A stretch of DNA of 64,000 nucleotides from Tubulanus polymorphus. Its lineage: Eukaryota; Nemertea; Palaeonemertea; Tubulaniformes; Tubulanidae. Made by a program: the position numbers and the translations under genes. Below the pieces are notes generated by a model, which saw nothing but the letters and a program-made list of their open reading frames with translations, was not told the DNA's origin and did not search any database. The stretch is taken from contig NC_134025.1 in the NCBI RefSeq assembly GCF_964204645.1, forward strand, positions 23,466,001-23,530,000. The letters are read 5' to 3'. Numbering within the stretch: position 1 is the stretch's first letter; each line of letters begins with the position of its first letter. This document shows positions 13,908 through 27,100 of the stretch, piece by piece.

Positions 13908-16900
13908 ATGGCGTCGGTCGATGGTTTGCACGAGCAGTTATTGAAGGCCCGAGAAAACCTCAAGTCAGTAGATGAGAACATTAAAAAACTCACGGGACGA
14001 ACATTTAGGTGAGAAGCTTTAACTGTGATTGAATTTTAAAGCTACTGTTCCTTCATGTGACCTCTAAATAAACGAGTATTTAATCCTTTGTGGACGAACT
14101 AATTAGCAAAAGAAACAGTGCCAGTAACTATGGCAGTTACTATTGAACGTATTACCGTTTAAGAATAGCTATTCTCAGATTTCAAACTTTCGGCCAAACT
14201 TTCTACTGCAGCCATCTATATGGTTAACAGATTAGGCTCATCCGGAATAGGTAGAGTGTATTATTATAGTCGAAATGAATGCGTCAGATGAGAATTCCGC
14301 ACTCGAGGAAGGAGACCAACGATTTTTATCGCTGTAGGATATGGAATTATTGTCGTTATCACTTTATGGCTCATTCTGATTGATTATCCAATTACTTATT
14401 TTTTGCCTAATTACTTAACCTTATACTGATTATTGACAGTGAGTTGTTAGGCCTAGGTGTTAAAATTAATGGTATGGTATTGCTGACAATCATTGCTTAC
14501 AGCCTAAAACTAATTCATGCTTTTGATATTGATATAGAACACCTGGTAGTGGTCCCGGCCCTGGAGGTAGGCGAGGGCCGCCTGGAAGAGTACCTGGCGG
14601 AGATGTAAGATCATCCAGAGGCGGACGTCTTTTTGCTATGGCGAGGTTTGTTACATGATATTTAATGAAGTCTTCTCATTTGTTAAATGCCAACATATTT
14701 GGTAAAAAATGATCGTCTATTTTTTGCAGACGTGGTCTCGTGGATGATGCACGTGATGGAGGTCCGCCTGCGAAGCGTAGAAATATCGGTACTGCTTTTG
14801 GCAGGTAGGTACCTTAACAGTTGCATTTGTTGAATTCATTTCATTGTGAAAATCCATTAATTCAGATATTTTAAATGGACTTAAGCAGGAATGTGAATCT
14901 TAAGCTGACTATATTTTCCATAAATTACGTAAAACTGAAAATCTGCTCAGTTTTACTTGAATGATGTTTAAAACCCACTATATTTTGTTTTGAAACATCG
15001 TGTATTTTGAGTTTTGATAAATGGAATTAATGGAGTTTTTCATCCTTTAAATTCTGTATAAGATGTAGTGGGTTTTAAACTTATTTTCTTTTCCCCACAT
15101 CAGAGTTATTCTACCATTTTGCTTGAATTGTTCACAGCCCTGATCATGTTGCATCACTCAAATCACTTTGGATTCTTTGAATTTTAGGATGGGGTCACAT
15201 TCTGAGGGGAGAGGAAGGCGGCATCAGGTGGATAGTGGAGATGAGGATATTCAGAAGAAGGTGAGTAATAGTCAATGTAATTTTCAACTGATTTCGAAAT
15301 TTACCATTCTGGAGAAAAAGTCATAAGTTTGTCGGTTGTTTCATTTTTAGCACGCTATCCAGTCGTCAGTTGTGGCTCCATTATCATCGCTACGCAGCCG
15401 TAAGGACATAATGGATGAACAAACGAGTGATACTAAGGGCAAAGCTAGGTAAGTTGTACATTCATATGAAAATAATCTGTCAATTGATGAATCTTATGCA
15501 CCACTTTGATTCTGAATTTTTCTTTGTTTTAAGTTACCTACAAACTAGTATTTAACAAAATTTTTTACCACTGAAACCAAGTTATTCATTGACAGGGTCC
15601 CTACGACTCTTTGATTCCTTAAAAACTCCTTCGAAATGGAAAATGTTTTTAAAGGTGCTTGAAACTCCTTTGATTTGAGCAAAATGCCCAAAATCTTTAA
15701 AACCCAGATGTACACCCTAGCAATTTGAAATTTCCCCGAGAATACCACCGTAGTACATCGTATAAAAGAGGTGTATACATGTACAGCATTTGTATTATTT
15801 TTGAAATAAATATGATATTGCAGGAATCGTCGAATGTTTGGATTGTTGCTGGGTACATTGCAAAAGTTCAAAAATGAGTCACAGGCTACGGAAGATAAGG
15901 TGAAGAAGAATTTTTTTTCAATGCGGTGAAACAAAATATTTTGTGACTCATACTTGGAAATTGATATCGTGAAAAGTTTTGTTTAAAAAAGCCGATGATT
16001 TGCTTCAGGAAAAACAACGAAAGGACATCGAAGAAAAATTGGACCAAAGAGCGGTGCAAGAGAAAGAAGACATGAAACGAGAACGCGAAGAATTATTCAC
16101 GGAAAGAAGACAAAAACAGGCTGAGCTCAGGCAACTAGAAATCAAAATGGGCTATGTCGAAGCTGTGAGTTATATCATTGAATCAACAACTAATTGTTAT
16201 TTATCATTAGATCGTGTTCAATTATATTTGATATTTTGTGACATTTTTTTGCAGCACAAAACGTGGGAAAGCCAGTACAAAAATCTACGCCATTTTATCC
16301 GAACGAAGGCGAAACCGCATATATTTTATCTTCCGAAAGAGATGATACCCGCAACGATTCGCAAACAACAAGACACGAGTAAACTGATCGATGGTAGGTT
16401 TTATTTGTTTATGGTCAACTGATTGCGGAGTTGCTCTTGCTGACAGTAGCACTTACCAGTAACTTACCGAATTTCGTGGTTCTGACGGTTTGTTCATAAT
16501 TACAGAAATGATTGAAGAGCGAAAGAAGAAACTGGAGAAAGACTTGGAAGCGGTGTCGCAGAGAGATCATCGTGAACATATGAAAGTGGACGATCACGAG
16601 GATGAGGACGAAGATATGGGCGATAAAGCCGGCGATTGGGATGAGGGAGGGGGCGAAAATAAGGTCGACAATGAGGAAAATAATGAGGTTGAAGTTGACG
16701 AGGAGGACGAGGGAGGGAAAGACACGGAGGCGATGAAAGACAATGACGATAAAGAAAACCGTCTGTCAGAACTTAACGAAGACGAAAAGATTGCGCAAGA
16801 AGATGACACGCTCGTTTCTGATGCGAAGAAACCGGGGCTGGAAAATGGTCACGATGACCACGTAACCAATGAAAGTGACAAAAATGTGACTGAACTGTCC

Positions 16901-16999
16901 AATATTCCCTCGAACCCGGGTGAGACTGAACAACTTGATGAGCAGACAATGGAGACTTATTCAAATGATCAGACGAATCCTATGGAGGTCCCAGAGTGA
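13908..16999 (+). CDS. PNN: Pinin (exon-junction-associated splicing factor), short form
   Basis: Pinin is a nuclear-speckle protein of the ASAP/PSAP exon-junction complexes, influencing splicing and, in vertebrates, cell adhesion. Nine exons: 13908-14008, 14538-14645, 14730-14804, 15188-15260, 15351-15448, 15824-15899, 16009-16164, 16255-16393 and 16506-16999, joining to 439 residues. The start matches the pinin/SDK N-terminus, a coiled coil ending SVDENIKKLTGR. RNRRMFGLLLGTLQKFKNE and a long charged coiled coil (EKQRKDIEEKLDQRAVQEKE) form the pinin core, followed by RTKAKPHIFYLPKEMIPAT. The tail from about residue 300 is Asp/Glu-rich. It lacks the long Ser/Arg-rich C-terminus of vertebrate pinin (about 717 aa). 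The acceptor at 16008 (gatttgcttcag) gives the best family alignment. Confidence 0.95.
15590..15750. repeat. Probable dispersed repeat fragment in pinin intron
   Basis: A gacagggtccctacgactc stretch is followed by several repeats of an actcctttgat / actccttcgaa motif. The composition resembles the other 'ggtgg…ttcc' repeat pieces at 11770 and 55859, but I could not align them over their full length. It lies between pinin exons 5 and 6. Confidence 0.4.
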
Positions 17000-19022
17000 C
17001 CCCATTCCAGTTAGAATGAAAATTCAAACTTTTGGACAGATCATTGGAATCTTGGGAAAAAATTTAGTTCTTATAACCTTTCATTCCTAACTGCAATGCC
17101 AAGTTCATCCTTCTAAGTTATTTGGATCGAAGAGATCTCTATCCACCTTGATATCTTCAACTTGTTTTTACTCAAAAGGTGCTAGATTTCTGAGACGACG
17201 AAGATGCACTTAATCGGCAGTGATGTCTTACTGAGGATAGGATTATGAGAACATGTTTTGACAAAGAGACATTGGGTTAGATGATAGACATGCTCTTAAG
17301 ATTACCCCTGATTCAGCCAACTGGCAGCAATGTTGATATGTGGTATATTTGTACCCGATATATGTAACCGATTGTTAGTTTTGTTTATATATTGTAAATT
17401 GTCAATTCACTAAATCTGTTATTGGTAAAACAACGAATGGTTCATTCCTTAATTTGTGTGTATTTTACATGGTTTTAGCTTGCTATAGAGCCAAGTAAAA
17501 ACCAGGTGAAATATGTTGCAACTATTGAAATAATTTTTGCCGATTGTATGTTACAAATCATATTTTTAGATATTCAGAAATTACTAAAGTATCTTTTTTC
17601 CAGGTTACGGGCAGATGGTTTTGTATGCTTGCTTATTCTTTGACTGATTAACTTTTGAATTAGAATTGTCTAGCTTAAAAATGATAACAATCATGATAAA
17701 AAGCTATTTTCTGCCATTCACTTTGTCAATGATAATGGATTCTTTGTTGCAGGCATTTATTTAACATGTGTACTATTGCGAAAAACCTACTAGAAATTCT
17801 TGTTTCAGTGTTGGTAAGTCACTGTCTAGGTGTATTGGTTGATGTGTGAGATAAATTTTCTTAATCTGCCAGATAGAGTAAAATGAGGTCATGTACAAAT
17901 TGATTGTTTATCCTTTACAAACTTGAACAGAAGCATTTTAATAGATCGATGCAAATAACAATGAATAAAAGGGTAATTCCAAATTTTTTACGAATTTAGT
18001 GTTCTGTATATTTATTTAATATATGGTGATTTTGTGGCATTCACAATTTTTCTGAGGTAGAATTTATTCAACTCTAGGACGTCAACATCGGAAATCGCCT
18101 TCCTTTGAATATGTAATGGTCCTGGCTTGAATACGTTCAGATCGCCTTGACGCTTATGATGGAAATGAATAAGAAAATTGGTTGTGAATGTGAAGATGTA
18201 ACTCTTAAACGCTTAGTACTTGCAGAAGGATCCATTATTGCATTTATAGGGATGTTCAGAATTCCTTCAACTATTTATTCCAACCTCAAAAGTGAGTGAA
18301 TCTAAGACGTTAAAAAGTAGGCTATATTTTAATTTTTATTTACATAATGGTAAATGATATATATATTATAATTATATTCATAATTTACAGAAGATATACT
18401 TTGCAACTTTCTTAAAACGGGGAAAGATGAAGGTTTCACACAGGGTACTGGATGTATACATGACCAAGATGCAAATAAAATCCATATTTAAAGAAAGTTG
18501 GTACATAAACATGTATATGTATTTAAAGCAATCAGTTCTTAATACATTCTTAGGATGTAATTAGCACAAACTAATACTAACGATTATAGTCATTTCTACA
18601 CTTGTATCCTGAACATAACCGAAATATGTTCTGTCCTTGTTGAAACAGTTTAGTTCACTACAACAATGTAAACCAGAGACTATAGAAATGCGATAGGTAC
18701 CGGGTACAAAATAAAGAACAACAACCCATTACCATCACAGTATTAATGTATGTACCTTTCGAGAAAAACGGAGGATGCTCATTTTCTGCACCCATTTACA
18801 ACTAACAGTCCCTATTCCGAAGGTAACAGGAAAGAATTTGTCACTGAGTTAAGTTTCTGAAGTATAACAGTATTCCAACTTTGTATCCTGCGGGTAATTT
18901 TCAAATAGAACAAACAGCATAATCTAGTTCGCACCGATTGTTTGAAATAATAAAGTGGCTGTTAATATCCAATTCCAATTCGATTTTAGATGATCATAGG
19001 AATTTGAAATGTATAGTGGATG
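17000..19022. other. Convergent 3' regions of pinin and golgin-84
   Basis: This holds the pinin 3' UTR (plus) and the golgin-84 3' UTR (minus), tail to tail. An AATAAA lies at 17964-17969, a plausible pinin polyadenylation signal. On the minus strand an AATAAA (tttatt at 18335-18340) could serve golgin-84. No other gene is visible. Confidence 0.6.
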
Positions 19023-22000
19023 TTACAGAGGTTGAGGAGGCAGTTTCTGATCCGGAGCTTGTGGTTGATAGTCATGGCTGTGGATCTCGGGTTGATAGGT
19101 CAACAATACGATCGATACCCATAGATGAAGCGCAACCTGAAAATGAAAGATCAGAGATTTAGCAATCTTTTCAGCATTTACACAGTCTACATGTAGTAAC
19201 TAGGCCTCTTGAGTCACTATGTTTTGAACACATGTCCTGCTTCAACATTTTCTGGAAGGGTAACAGATATTTTTTCTATCAATCCAAGCTTTTTCCTATT
19301 TCTAGCACTGATAGGTAATAGCATATAATAAGGCTGGGTGAATTAAAAAATAGGGAAAACTGTTTCATTTTACGTCGAAATTGATGCTTCAGATATTTTT
19401 GTTTACATCACTTCTTCCAGATTCGTGATAAGTTTCTTATTAGTACTAAGAAAGAATTTATACTTACCATGTAACATATCACAAATATTCTGGCAATTGG
19501 ATATCTTCGAAGAAAAATACCGAGTCGTACACTGTAAATATATATACATTATGGTAAATGAATAATAGAATGAGCATATTTTAAAGAGGTATACAGGTAG
19601 TTTTATATCCTGGACATTTTTGAATACCTACCTAAAACGATCCAACGTATTGGCAGCTTTTTTCATGCCTCGCGCAACCTTCGTATCCAGTGGTGATTCG
19701 CGCATGAAACCTGGCAGTCGATGACGAACTAAACACAGAAAATATCAGTATTTCAGTAGTGTGATATAGGAGTGCGTTATTCATTCATAGAAAGACGTAA
19801 GAATATTAGAATAGTTCAAACTCACTTTCATCGTCTTCGGACACGTGTAGCGTAGTCGTGGCGGCTCTTGTTGCAGATGACTGCATATCTTGGTATTGCA
19901 GCTGGAAAATTGTTAAGATAAGCGTTTAGAACTGGTATTCTGAATTCATAGCAAACACAGGGAACATTAATTTTATCCTCCTACCTGCAGACGTTCTAGC
20001 TGAAGTCCGAGAGAATTTTTCTCCGTGCTTAATGCTTCGAGCATTGTTTGTTTCTGAATGAGACTTTCAGTGAGGGAATGTAAACGGCTTTCCAGTTCCG
20101 CCTGGCCAGTGCTGTTCTGTTTTATGGTCAACTAAGATTCAATTTTCATCATATAATATTTGTTTCATTAGTAGTGAAAAATGACATTCCAGCTTTAAGA
20201 CTGATACCTGATTCCTTAGTTTGTCCACTTCAAGACCTCTATCACGCAGTCGCGACTGGAAATCAGTCTTTTGTCTCAGCAGCTCCTCATGTGCACACCG
20301 TAGCTCCTTTTACAAACGAGAATGATGAATCAAATTTGGTCCGAGTTTTCAAGCGTTTTTTTCCTATCTATTATCATTACCTGTTTCTGTTTCAGTACTT
20401 CGTGATCTGCATCTTCTCGTTTTCGTTTTTCGCTTGTTAACTGTTCCTCTAAATTCTGGATGTTATTCTGAGCCATTGTTTCCTCCGAAGACATCTGCAC
20501 TTCTAAATCCTGTGAAAACATCATATCGAATCATCAAGCTACTAGTGCTGGTATATTACTGATGATGATGGCTACTAAGTTAATTGTTGTTTCGCAAGCA
20601 ATTTGAGATTTGTAAGACCTCAATTCTATTGATTTTGTTCAGTTTTTCGCTGAGTCAGAAAAAAATTGATTCTATCTCTTTGCCCTTTATATACCACTAC
20701 TTCTTTGATTTATTCGACCACTTACAGAAATCTCGCCTCTCAGCTGTTCAATAGTCAGTCGACACTGCTGCAATTCTTCTCTGTAAAGATCTCTCTCCTG
20801 ACAAATGTGATCAAGTTCAATAGAAGAGAAACTAGAAGACACACTGATTTCTGGACCGGATGCTCCAACTTCCATCGTATTGCTTGACCCTTCTCTCAGC
20901 GCAGTGATCAACTTGTCCTTTGACTAGAGAAAGAGACATGGAATCCTGGGTAAACCTTATTAATAGCTGTTTCAGCCAAAACGGATAATTTAGACCCACA
21001 TATAGGAGGATCAAAATCTCCTTTACATGAATTTATACCTGCAATATTCGCGCTGCCTTCTCTTTATAATCGGTCAATTCCTTCCGCACAGCATCGTGAT
21101 TCTGTTTCCAATTTTTCAGCTGAGCATTCATCTCCGCAGTTCTCGCTAAAGTAATCTTAATTAAGGAATTGATACTAATGCCAAACAAACGAATCATATT
21201 CAGCTGGTCAGGGTTAATCATTTGCATCTAGGCATCTGTGTGGGCCAAAAATGGCCAACAAATGAAACAAAGATAATAAAACTACGGCCAGCGGTCATCT
21301 GCTCTACATCTCATTACTCTGGTAGTTTAAGGATACTTTTTTCTTCAGTCATCTTTTTATGTGATAATGCCAGAGATTCAGCCATTTTCGTCTGTTCTTC
21401 TTGATGTCGATGCTCCTTCTGCATCAGCTCTTGCTGCAGAAATTTAAAGTATACACAAACTGACATAGGCATTTTGTCAAATTAGACGATAGTTAACGCA
21501 TGATAGGCTACGTACCTGAATTTGTTGAAATGCCTCTTCTTTTTGCTGTAATGCTGCATCAGTGTCGCGTAATCTATCTTTCAACGAATCCAGAGCATGA
21601 CTTTGCAGGCCAGAGGAGTCTGAATGATCTTGCAAAATCCTGTAAAAATCCATATTCCACATAGTCTATAACAATATGTTCAATATATTACATTAAACGT
21701 ACCGGGGTATTGTAGACTGTCAAGCCTATGTTTTTAACATAACAAAAACTGTTGAAATTTTGTATTAACTTCAATTACTAATATGTAGCTAGAAATACTT
21801 TTCATCATGAAATGATTTACCGTACCTCATTTTATCTTGTTGAACGCTGCTTAATTTCTTCTTCATATCGTTGACCTCGGCGTCGGCCTCTTCGATTCGT
21901 ACACGCAAAACGGCCAGCTGCGAATCCTTCGCCGTCAACGACTCCATTAAGTCATTTTCACGAGCTTGTAGCTCCCTGACGATTTGATCGCTTTGCGACA

Positions 22001-23309
22001 GCTGAGACCCGTGGTCGTTCAGTAAACCATCTTTCCGACGCAACTCTATAACGCAAAAATGCCATCTTTAAACTGATTGTTACTTGAGCGTTAAACTATA
22101 GTAGACAGGGTCGGATTAAAGCACTTGTCCCATTGCCCAGGACAAGTGTATATTCATTAGGGCAAGGTTACCATTATGACTTGTCCGCCGGGCTAGTGCA
22201 CTTTCATGTCTCAAAGCTTTTTTCCGATCGATTAACAGATGATTGAGCTGACAGTCGGACTGCCTGTGTAGGGCAAGTGGATCTTTAAGGGGGCAAGTGA
22301 AATTTCAGATAAGCTTTGACCCACTGGCAAGTGGCTTTTATCCCTTAGATCAGCCTCGTAGACTAATAAAGATATAAAAATCACCTTTTTCAGCGCTTTT
22401 TGCGCGTTGTAATAATGAAGCCATTTCACCGTTGAGGGACGAGATTTCATTGCGCAATAGTTTGTTCTCGAGCTCCATTGAGGAAACGCTTTGTCCAGCA
22501 ATGACGACTTCATCTTGAACATTCTTTACAGGCTGAGGTTCTAAGTCGTTAGGCGTAGATTCCAGTTCCTGTTCTTCAGGAGTTGAACCTTCAATTTTCG
22601 AAATCAATGTGTTGATAATAAAACATGGCTAACATAACGTTGTACAGCATGGCTACAACCCTAAGTGAAATCTGACCAGAGTCTAAGAATTGCTAGTCCA
22701 AATACCCATCATCTGGGGTTAGCCCTTGCAGTTACAATGGCTAGAATAATACACTAATCTATAAAAATGCTTACTTTTTGATGCTGTATTTTCAGGGCTA
22801 GCGGATTCCGGTTTGTCAACCGTTAATTTCGTGGCACTTTTATTCGACACGGTAGACGATATACTAGAATGCCGTGAATGCCCGACGCTCCAACGTTCTT
22901 CCGTTTTGCCATTTTCTAATTTGACGTCGCTGTTCAAAAACTCGAACAGTTCCTCGTCTTTATCTTTCTTCGGTTTTGAATTGACCGGAGCTGGTGATTT
23001 ACTGACGGTAAGCAGCGCGCCGCCGGAACCATTATTTCTCGTGGTCGCGTGATTTTGTTTCGGACCACTCGGGAATGTATTTATCGGATTTGAATTCGTC
23101 GAATAGCTAGGCTTGTTAGTTCCTATTTGCGAATTAGACATGAAAGACGATTGCTCCGATGTTTTCGGAGTAGTGTTTCTGATAAGCGACGGTTTTTTCA
23201 TGGGTCCGGGTGAAGCTTCCTCATCGTTTTGTAATGCCACAGCAGCTGTTTGGTCCACTTTGTTCAAGAGTTCCTCAGCCTTATTGGCCAATCCCGATAA
23301 CCAAGACAT
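19023..23309 (-). CDS. GOLGA5: Golgin-84 (Golgin subfamily A member 5)
   Basis: Golgin-84 is a coiled-coil tether anchored in the cis/medial Golgi membrane by a C-terminal segment. It helps maintain the Golgi ribbon and intra-Golgi transport. Fourteen coding exons on the minus strand: 22775-23309, 22385-22588, 21826-22045, 21516-21639, 21337-21433, 21039-21145, 20726-20923, 20381-20509, 20208-20306, 19985-20131, 19826-19901, 19632-19728, 19468-19531, 19023-19136, giving 736 residues (human 731). The N-terminus MSWLSGLANKAEELLNKVDQ is diagnostic. Residues about 180-620 are coiled coil, with IQKQTMLEALSTEKNSL strongly conserved. The end carries RLGIFLRRYPIARIFVICYM and ALHLWVSIVLLTYQPE, the conserved tail anchor. 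A 5' UTR intron (about 23338-23706) is supported by a GTAAGT donor and a tttttag acceptor. Confidence 0.97.
22095..22345. repeat. 'caagtg/cacttg' internally repetitive element in golgin-84 intron
   Basis: The 22046-22384 intron contains several copies of a gcaagtg motif and its complement (agcacttgtcccattgccc, ggacaagtg, cttgtccgccgg, gggcaagtgg, gggggcaagtg, ggcaagtgg). The mix of orientations and the higher GC than the surroundings suggest an inserted dispersed repeat. No transposase or terminal repeat is visible. Confidence 0.5.
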
Positions 23310-24193
23310 TTCTGATTATTTCCAATTTCCTGATAGCCTAAAAAGATAGTCAGAGGATATCATGAAAATGTCAATAATGTGGTTTTTGTGGCATTCATTT
23401 AAAAAAAAACGTTATTATCCCTTTTTTACGGTAGGCCTACATGGAATAGTTGTAACAACCCAACTATGGCACTCAAAACCATTATTGATAGTCTGGTTCA
23501 GTGGATGTCAATTATGTATTTTAGTAGGTCCAGATGGATTGGATGAAGTCGAAGAAAAATTTCATATTTCTTCAGATGAACCCGGAAGTAACAATTTCTA
23601 ACATGTCATTTATTTATAAATCGCTCACAAAAAGATTTGAAATTCGATAGAATATAAAATCCGGTTTTCAAATACATAATTTGCTTTCTAAGACATCATA
23701 ACTTACCTTTAAATCATCGTCGATAGCGATTAATTAATCTTTTACCGTAGGAAATTAATGATGTTGTTGACGTTCTGACACGAAAACACTAGCTCATACT
23801 CATTCATAGGCCGTAAATCCTGATCATATATTGGGTTCGAATCCCGCTATTCAGGTTCTAGCATTCCACATCAGAGCAAATTTCTTGAATGAAACAAGCT
23901 CTAAGGATGGGCTTTGAGCATAGTCAAAGGATAACTCCTTGCCAAAGTGAGATGATGTAGTTGATTATGTGATGGAAATTTTTTTTTTAAGTTTGGGGAG
24001 AATGAAATTGGTGGAAAGGGGTGAAATGCAGTCAAAACCCAACAATCAGTTAGATGATGAAATATATTCCAATGAACAAAAATCGATTTGATATTACGGA
24101 ATATGTAATGTTGAGCTATTTATTCACACATTTTTTACAAACAGAAATTTTGCACACTTATTTGAATAGTAACTGACACTTTAGTGTATCTGT
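23310..24193. other. Golgin-84 5' region and DPF 3' UTR
   Basis: The left part is the golgin-84 leader, including its 5' UTR intron (about 23338-23706) and presumed promoter up to about 23780. The right part is the DPF 3' UTR, with a minus-strand AATAAA (tttatt on the plus strand) near 24120. A possible tRNA-derived SINE lies between them. Confidence 0.6.
23790..23990 (+). repeat. Possible tRNA-derived SINE relic
   Basis: A canonical RNA polymerase III B box (gggttcgaatcccgc) lies at about 23829-23843. An A-box-like stretch sits roughly 35 bp upstream and non-tRNA body sequence follows. There is no complete cloverleaf, so it is not a tRNA gene. The SINE call is an inference. Confidence 0.45.
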
Positions 24194-27100
24194 CTAAGGC
24201 TTTGCCAATGGTTTCTTGCCACCATGGAACTCTTCAATACACAAATGACAACTCCAACTTCCTGTATAAAGAGAATAACGATAAATTATATATGGTATAT
24301 TCAGTATTGATGAGCTGAAAATAGAATTATGTTGATCGCAAACTTACCTTCAGGAGGCTCAGATAAAGGAGGATCCAGGCAGTACATGTGATATCCTCTG
24401 TCGCAGTCATCACAAAATAGCAGCTGATCCTGAACAAAAAATAAGGAAGATTACATGTCAAAAGTGTGACTGAATTAGAAAACTGCATCAATTTGAATAA
24501 CACATTTACACAAATGTTTTAATGATACTTACGTCATTATCTGATGTTCCACACAATCCACATGATTTACATTCAATACACTGCCACGGATACTTCTTCA
24601 CAGACAAAATCATATTCGCAGTAAATTGTAGACACGAAGGGTGACCTGTGAACAAAAAATAACAGAATTACAGAATATTCTTTTGAATTTTTCCCCATTT
24701 TCGAAAGCCTCCAATTCGAAATAATTTTTCGAAGATCTCTTTACCGGATCGTCCACAGTCGGAGCAGGATACAAGTTCTTCTGGCTGATTCGTTTTCTTG
24801 TTTTCAGCCGAATCGCCCAGGCAGAAGTCACAGTACTGACTCGCATTCAGTTTACTAGGGTCCTTTGTAGTTACGGGTTTGCCTGAAAATGTTAGCAATT
24901 CATAACATGAGAAACTCTTCACACATTAGACGTTTTTCGTATATAAGGCCTTTATACGAGTGAATTATAGTATATTTACTGATGTAAGAAAAAGCTTTTT
25001 CACTAATTTGAACAATATGCTGATTTGAAAATAGCTTGAAAAGTGTATGCCGATCTGAATTGAGAATGCCCATACTTTCAGCAAATTCAAAGAAATTCGT
25101 CTTTAAATCAACCATCCTTGACCTTGCTTGCCATTGCCAGGGTTTGATTGCCACCTGCCGTAAGTCAAACCCAACAAAAACCCTGGCCGCAAACCCTTCA
25201 TTGAGTGCGGCCAGGGTTTGTGTTGGTGAGAGCTTTCGGCGGGCGGCAATCAAACCCTGGCCAGCGAGGATGAAATCAACAAGCAAACGTGCAGATTCTC
25301 TCATGAATTATACATAAAGCATGCTTGGTAGAGAAAATCAAGTGCAACCAAGATACAGGCACAAAATATGAAAGGATGCACCATAGGCCTACCTGAAATC
25401 CAAATATTCATGTACCTCAAAACTTATCAAATTATATATATAGCCTGATAAAGTAAGAAACAATGAGTAACACAGAGGAAGGAACACAAATCTGATACAA
25501 ATTTCTGACAGCGGATAGGGATAAGTGCGTTAAACATGTGCAAAACAACCCAGTGAACTAGAACTGAAAAGAGCCATTGCTAAATATTTGGTATAAATTA
25601 GAAGACTCAAGACATTATATTTATAAGCTAAATGTCATAGCAAGTGGTTATTAGTGAATTATAACATCCATGCTCAGAACAATCAGTAAACTCAAATTGT
25701 TTCATTAACTCAGGCAGTTATATCATTTATAGGCTTCAGCTTTATCCGAGTAACAGCTACTCCTGCCACTATTGTGCACCTAAATCAGTGGTTAGATTCG
25801 CAAAATTAAATACCGGTAATATATATTATAGCACCAGAGCAGTCAGTGTTTATTGAAGCACTACAAGCAAGCATTGGCGACAAGGGACATAATGAAATGC
25901 ATCATTAGTGTGCGACTAACATATAAATCATCAATTAATTCAGATCAGTGAAGCTATTTCAATGTTGTATTATTTGAATTTTTGAAATTACATATATCTT
26001 AATAGTCTGAACTTTTATAGAACAAACTTTATTCAGTTTGTTCAAAAAAGTCTGCAAATAGCAGGACACCCTCGTGATTCAATTCGACTCGGACTAAAAT
26101 AGTTCTTTTCAATTATCGACCAAGTCCACTGTGAAATCTCAAATCATACCAAATCTGGGCGTGTAATCATATCTTTTGAAATTGATTTATTTGATTAATT
26201 CGCACATCAACGACAGTTAGAATACCACCACGGGAATGAAGCTATGAAGCAAAGCTTGATACTGTAAATACGAAATACCCTCATCAACCACTGGAGACGT
26301 GGCCGGGATGGTCGAGGGAATCTTAGGCGAAGGCGCACTAGATTCATCGTGGGCGTCGACCATTCCGCTATGAAAATGTGTCAAATGATAAGTTAAACCT
26401 GGTCTCGTCTTGTAACGGGCCCCGCACACTGAAAATGATCGTACATATTAAACGGAGAGAAATTATCATGAGAATATATGTGTAAAGAATAATAAACCCA
26501 GTCATACTAGAAATTACCCCCAATGATCAATATATGTTATTTCATGTCTTTGTGGCGAGATATAATCATCGTTTCCATTCTTAATTACTAACATAAAATC
26601 TAACAAATATATATATATATCTATATGTAAGATATCGTTTGACTGCCCTGGAAAAATAAAACAGCGAAAATAGTATTCGTCCATCCCATAATCTGTATAT
26701 TTTCAGTCGGAGTTGTCTAGATTCTCATCGACAGAAACCAATCAATAATACAAACAGTATTTTATAAATGTTTTGCGTATAAATGAAAGAATTAACTTAA
26801 AAAGGTCAACAACATTTATAGTAGATCTAATATATATGTATATATAATTCGTAAACACTCTATGAGGGTACCATGTATTGATACGTACTGTCACATCCAA
26901 ATGGCTTCTCTTTCTCTTCAGGAAATGCTTCTTTCTCGAGATTCTTTTTTCGCCCTCTTCCACCGCCCTACAACACACAGGAATATTTAAATCCCACTTA
27001 AAAAGTGGTCCGAAATGCTCGACAATCGAAATTTACCAAATTCATTATAAATCAAACAAGGTGTAGCAATACTAGCTTTGGGAGATACACATTAAAAATA

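Noticed and set aside
16594-16809. Ser-rich minus-strand ORF opposite the pinin tail
   Set aside because: It is the antisense of Asp/Glu codons in the last pinin exon.
24900-25317. Long ORFs (134 and 93 codons) on both strands in a DPF intron
   Set aside because: They arise from the GC-rich inverted repeat, which reads similarly on both strands; no protein signal.
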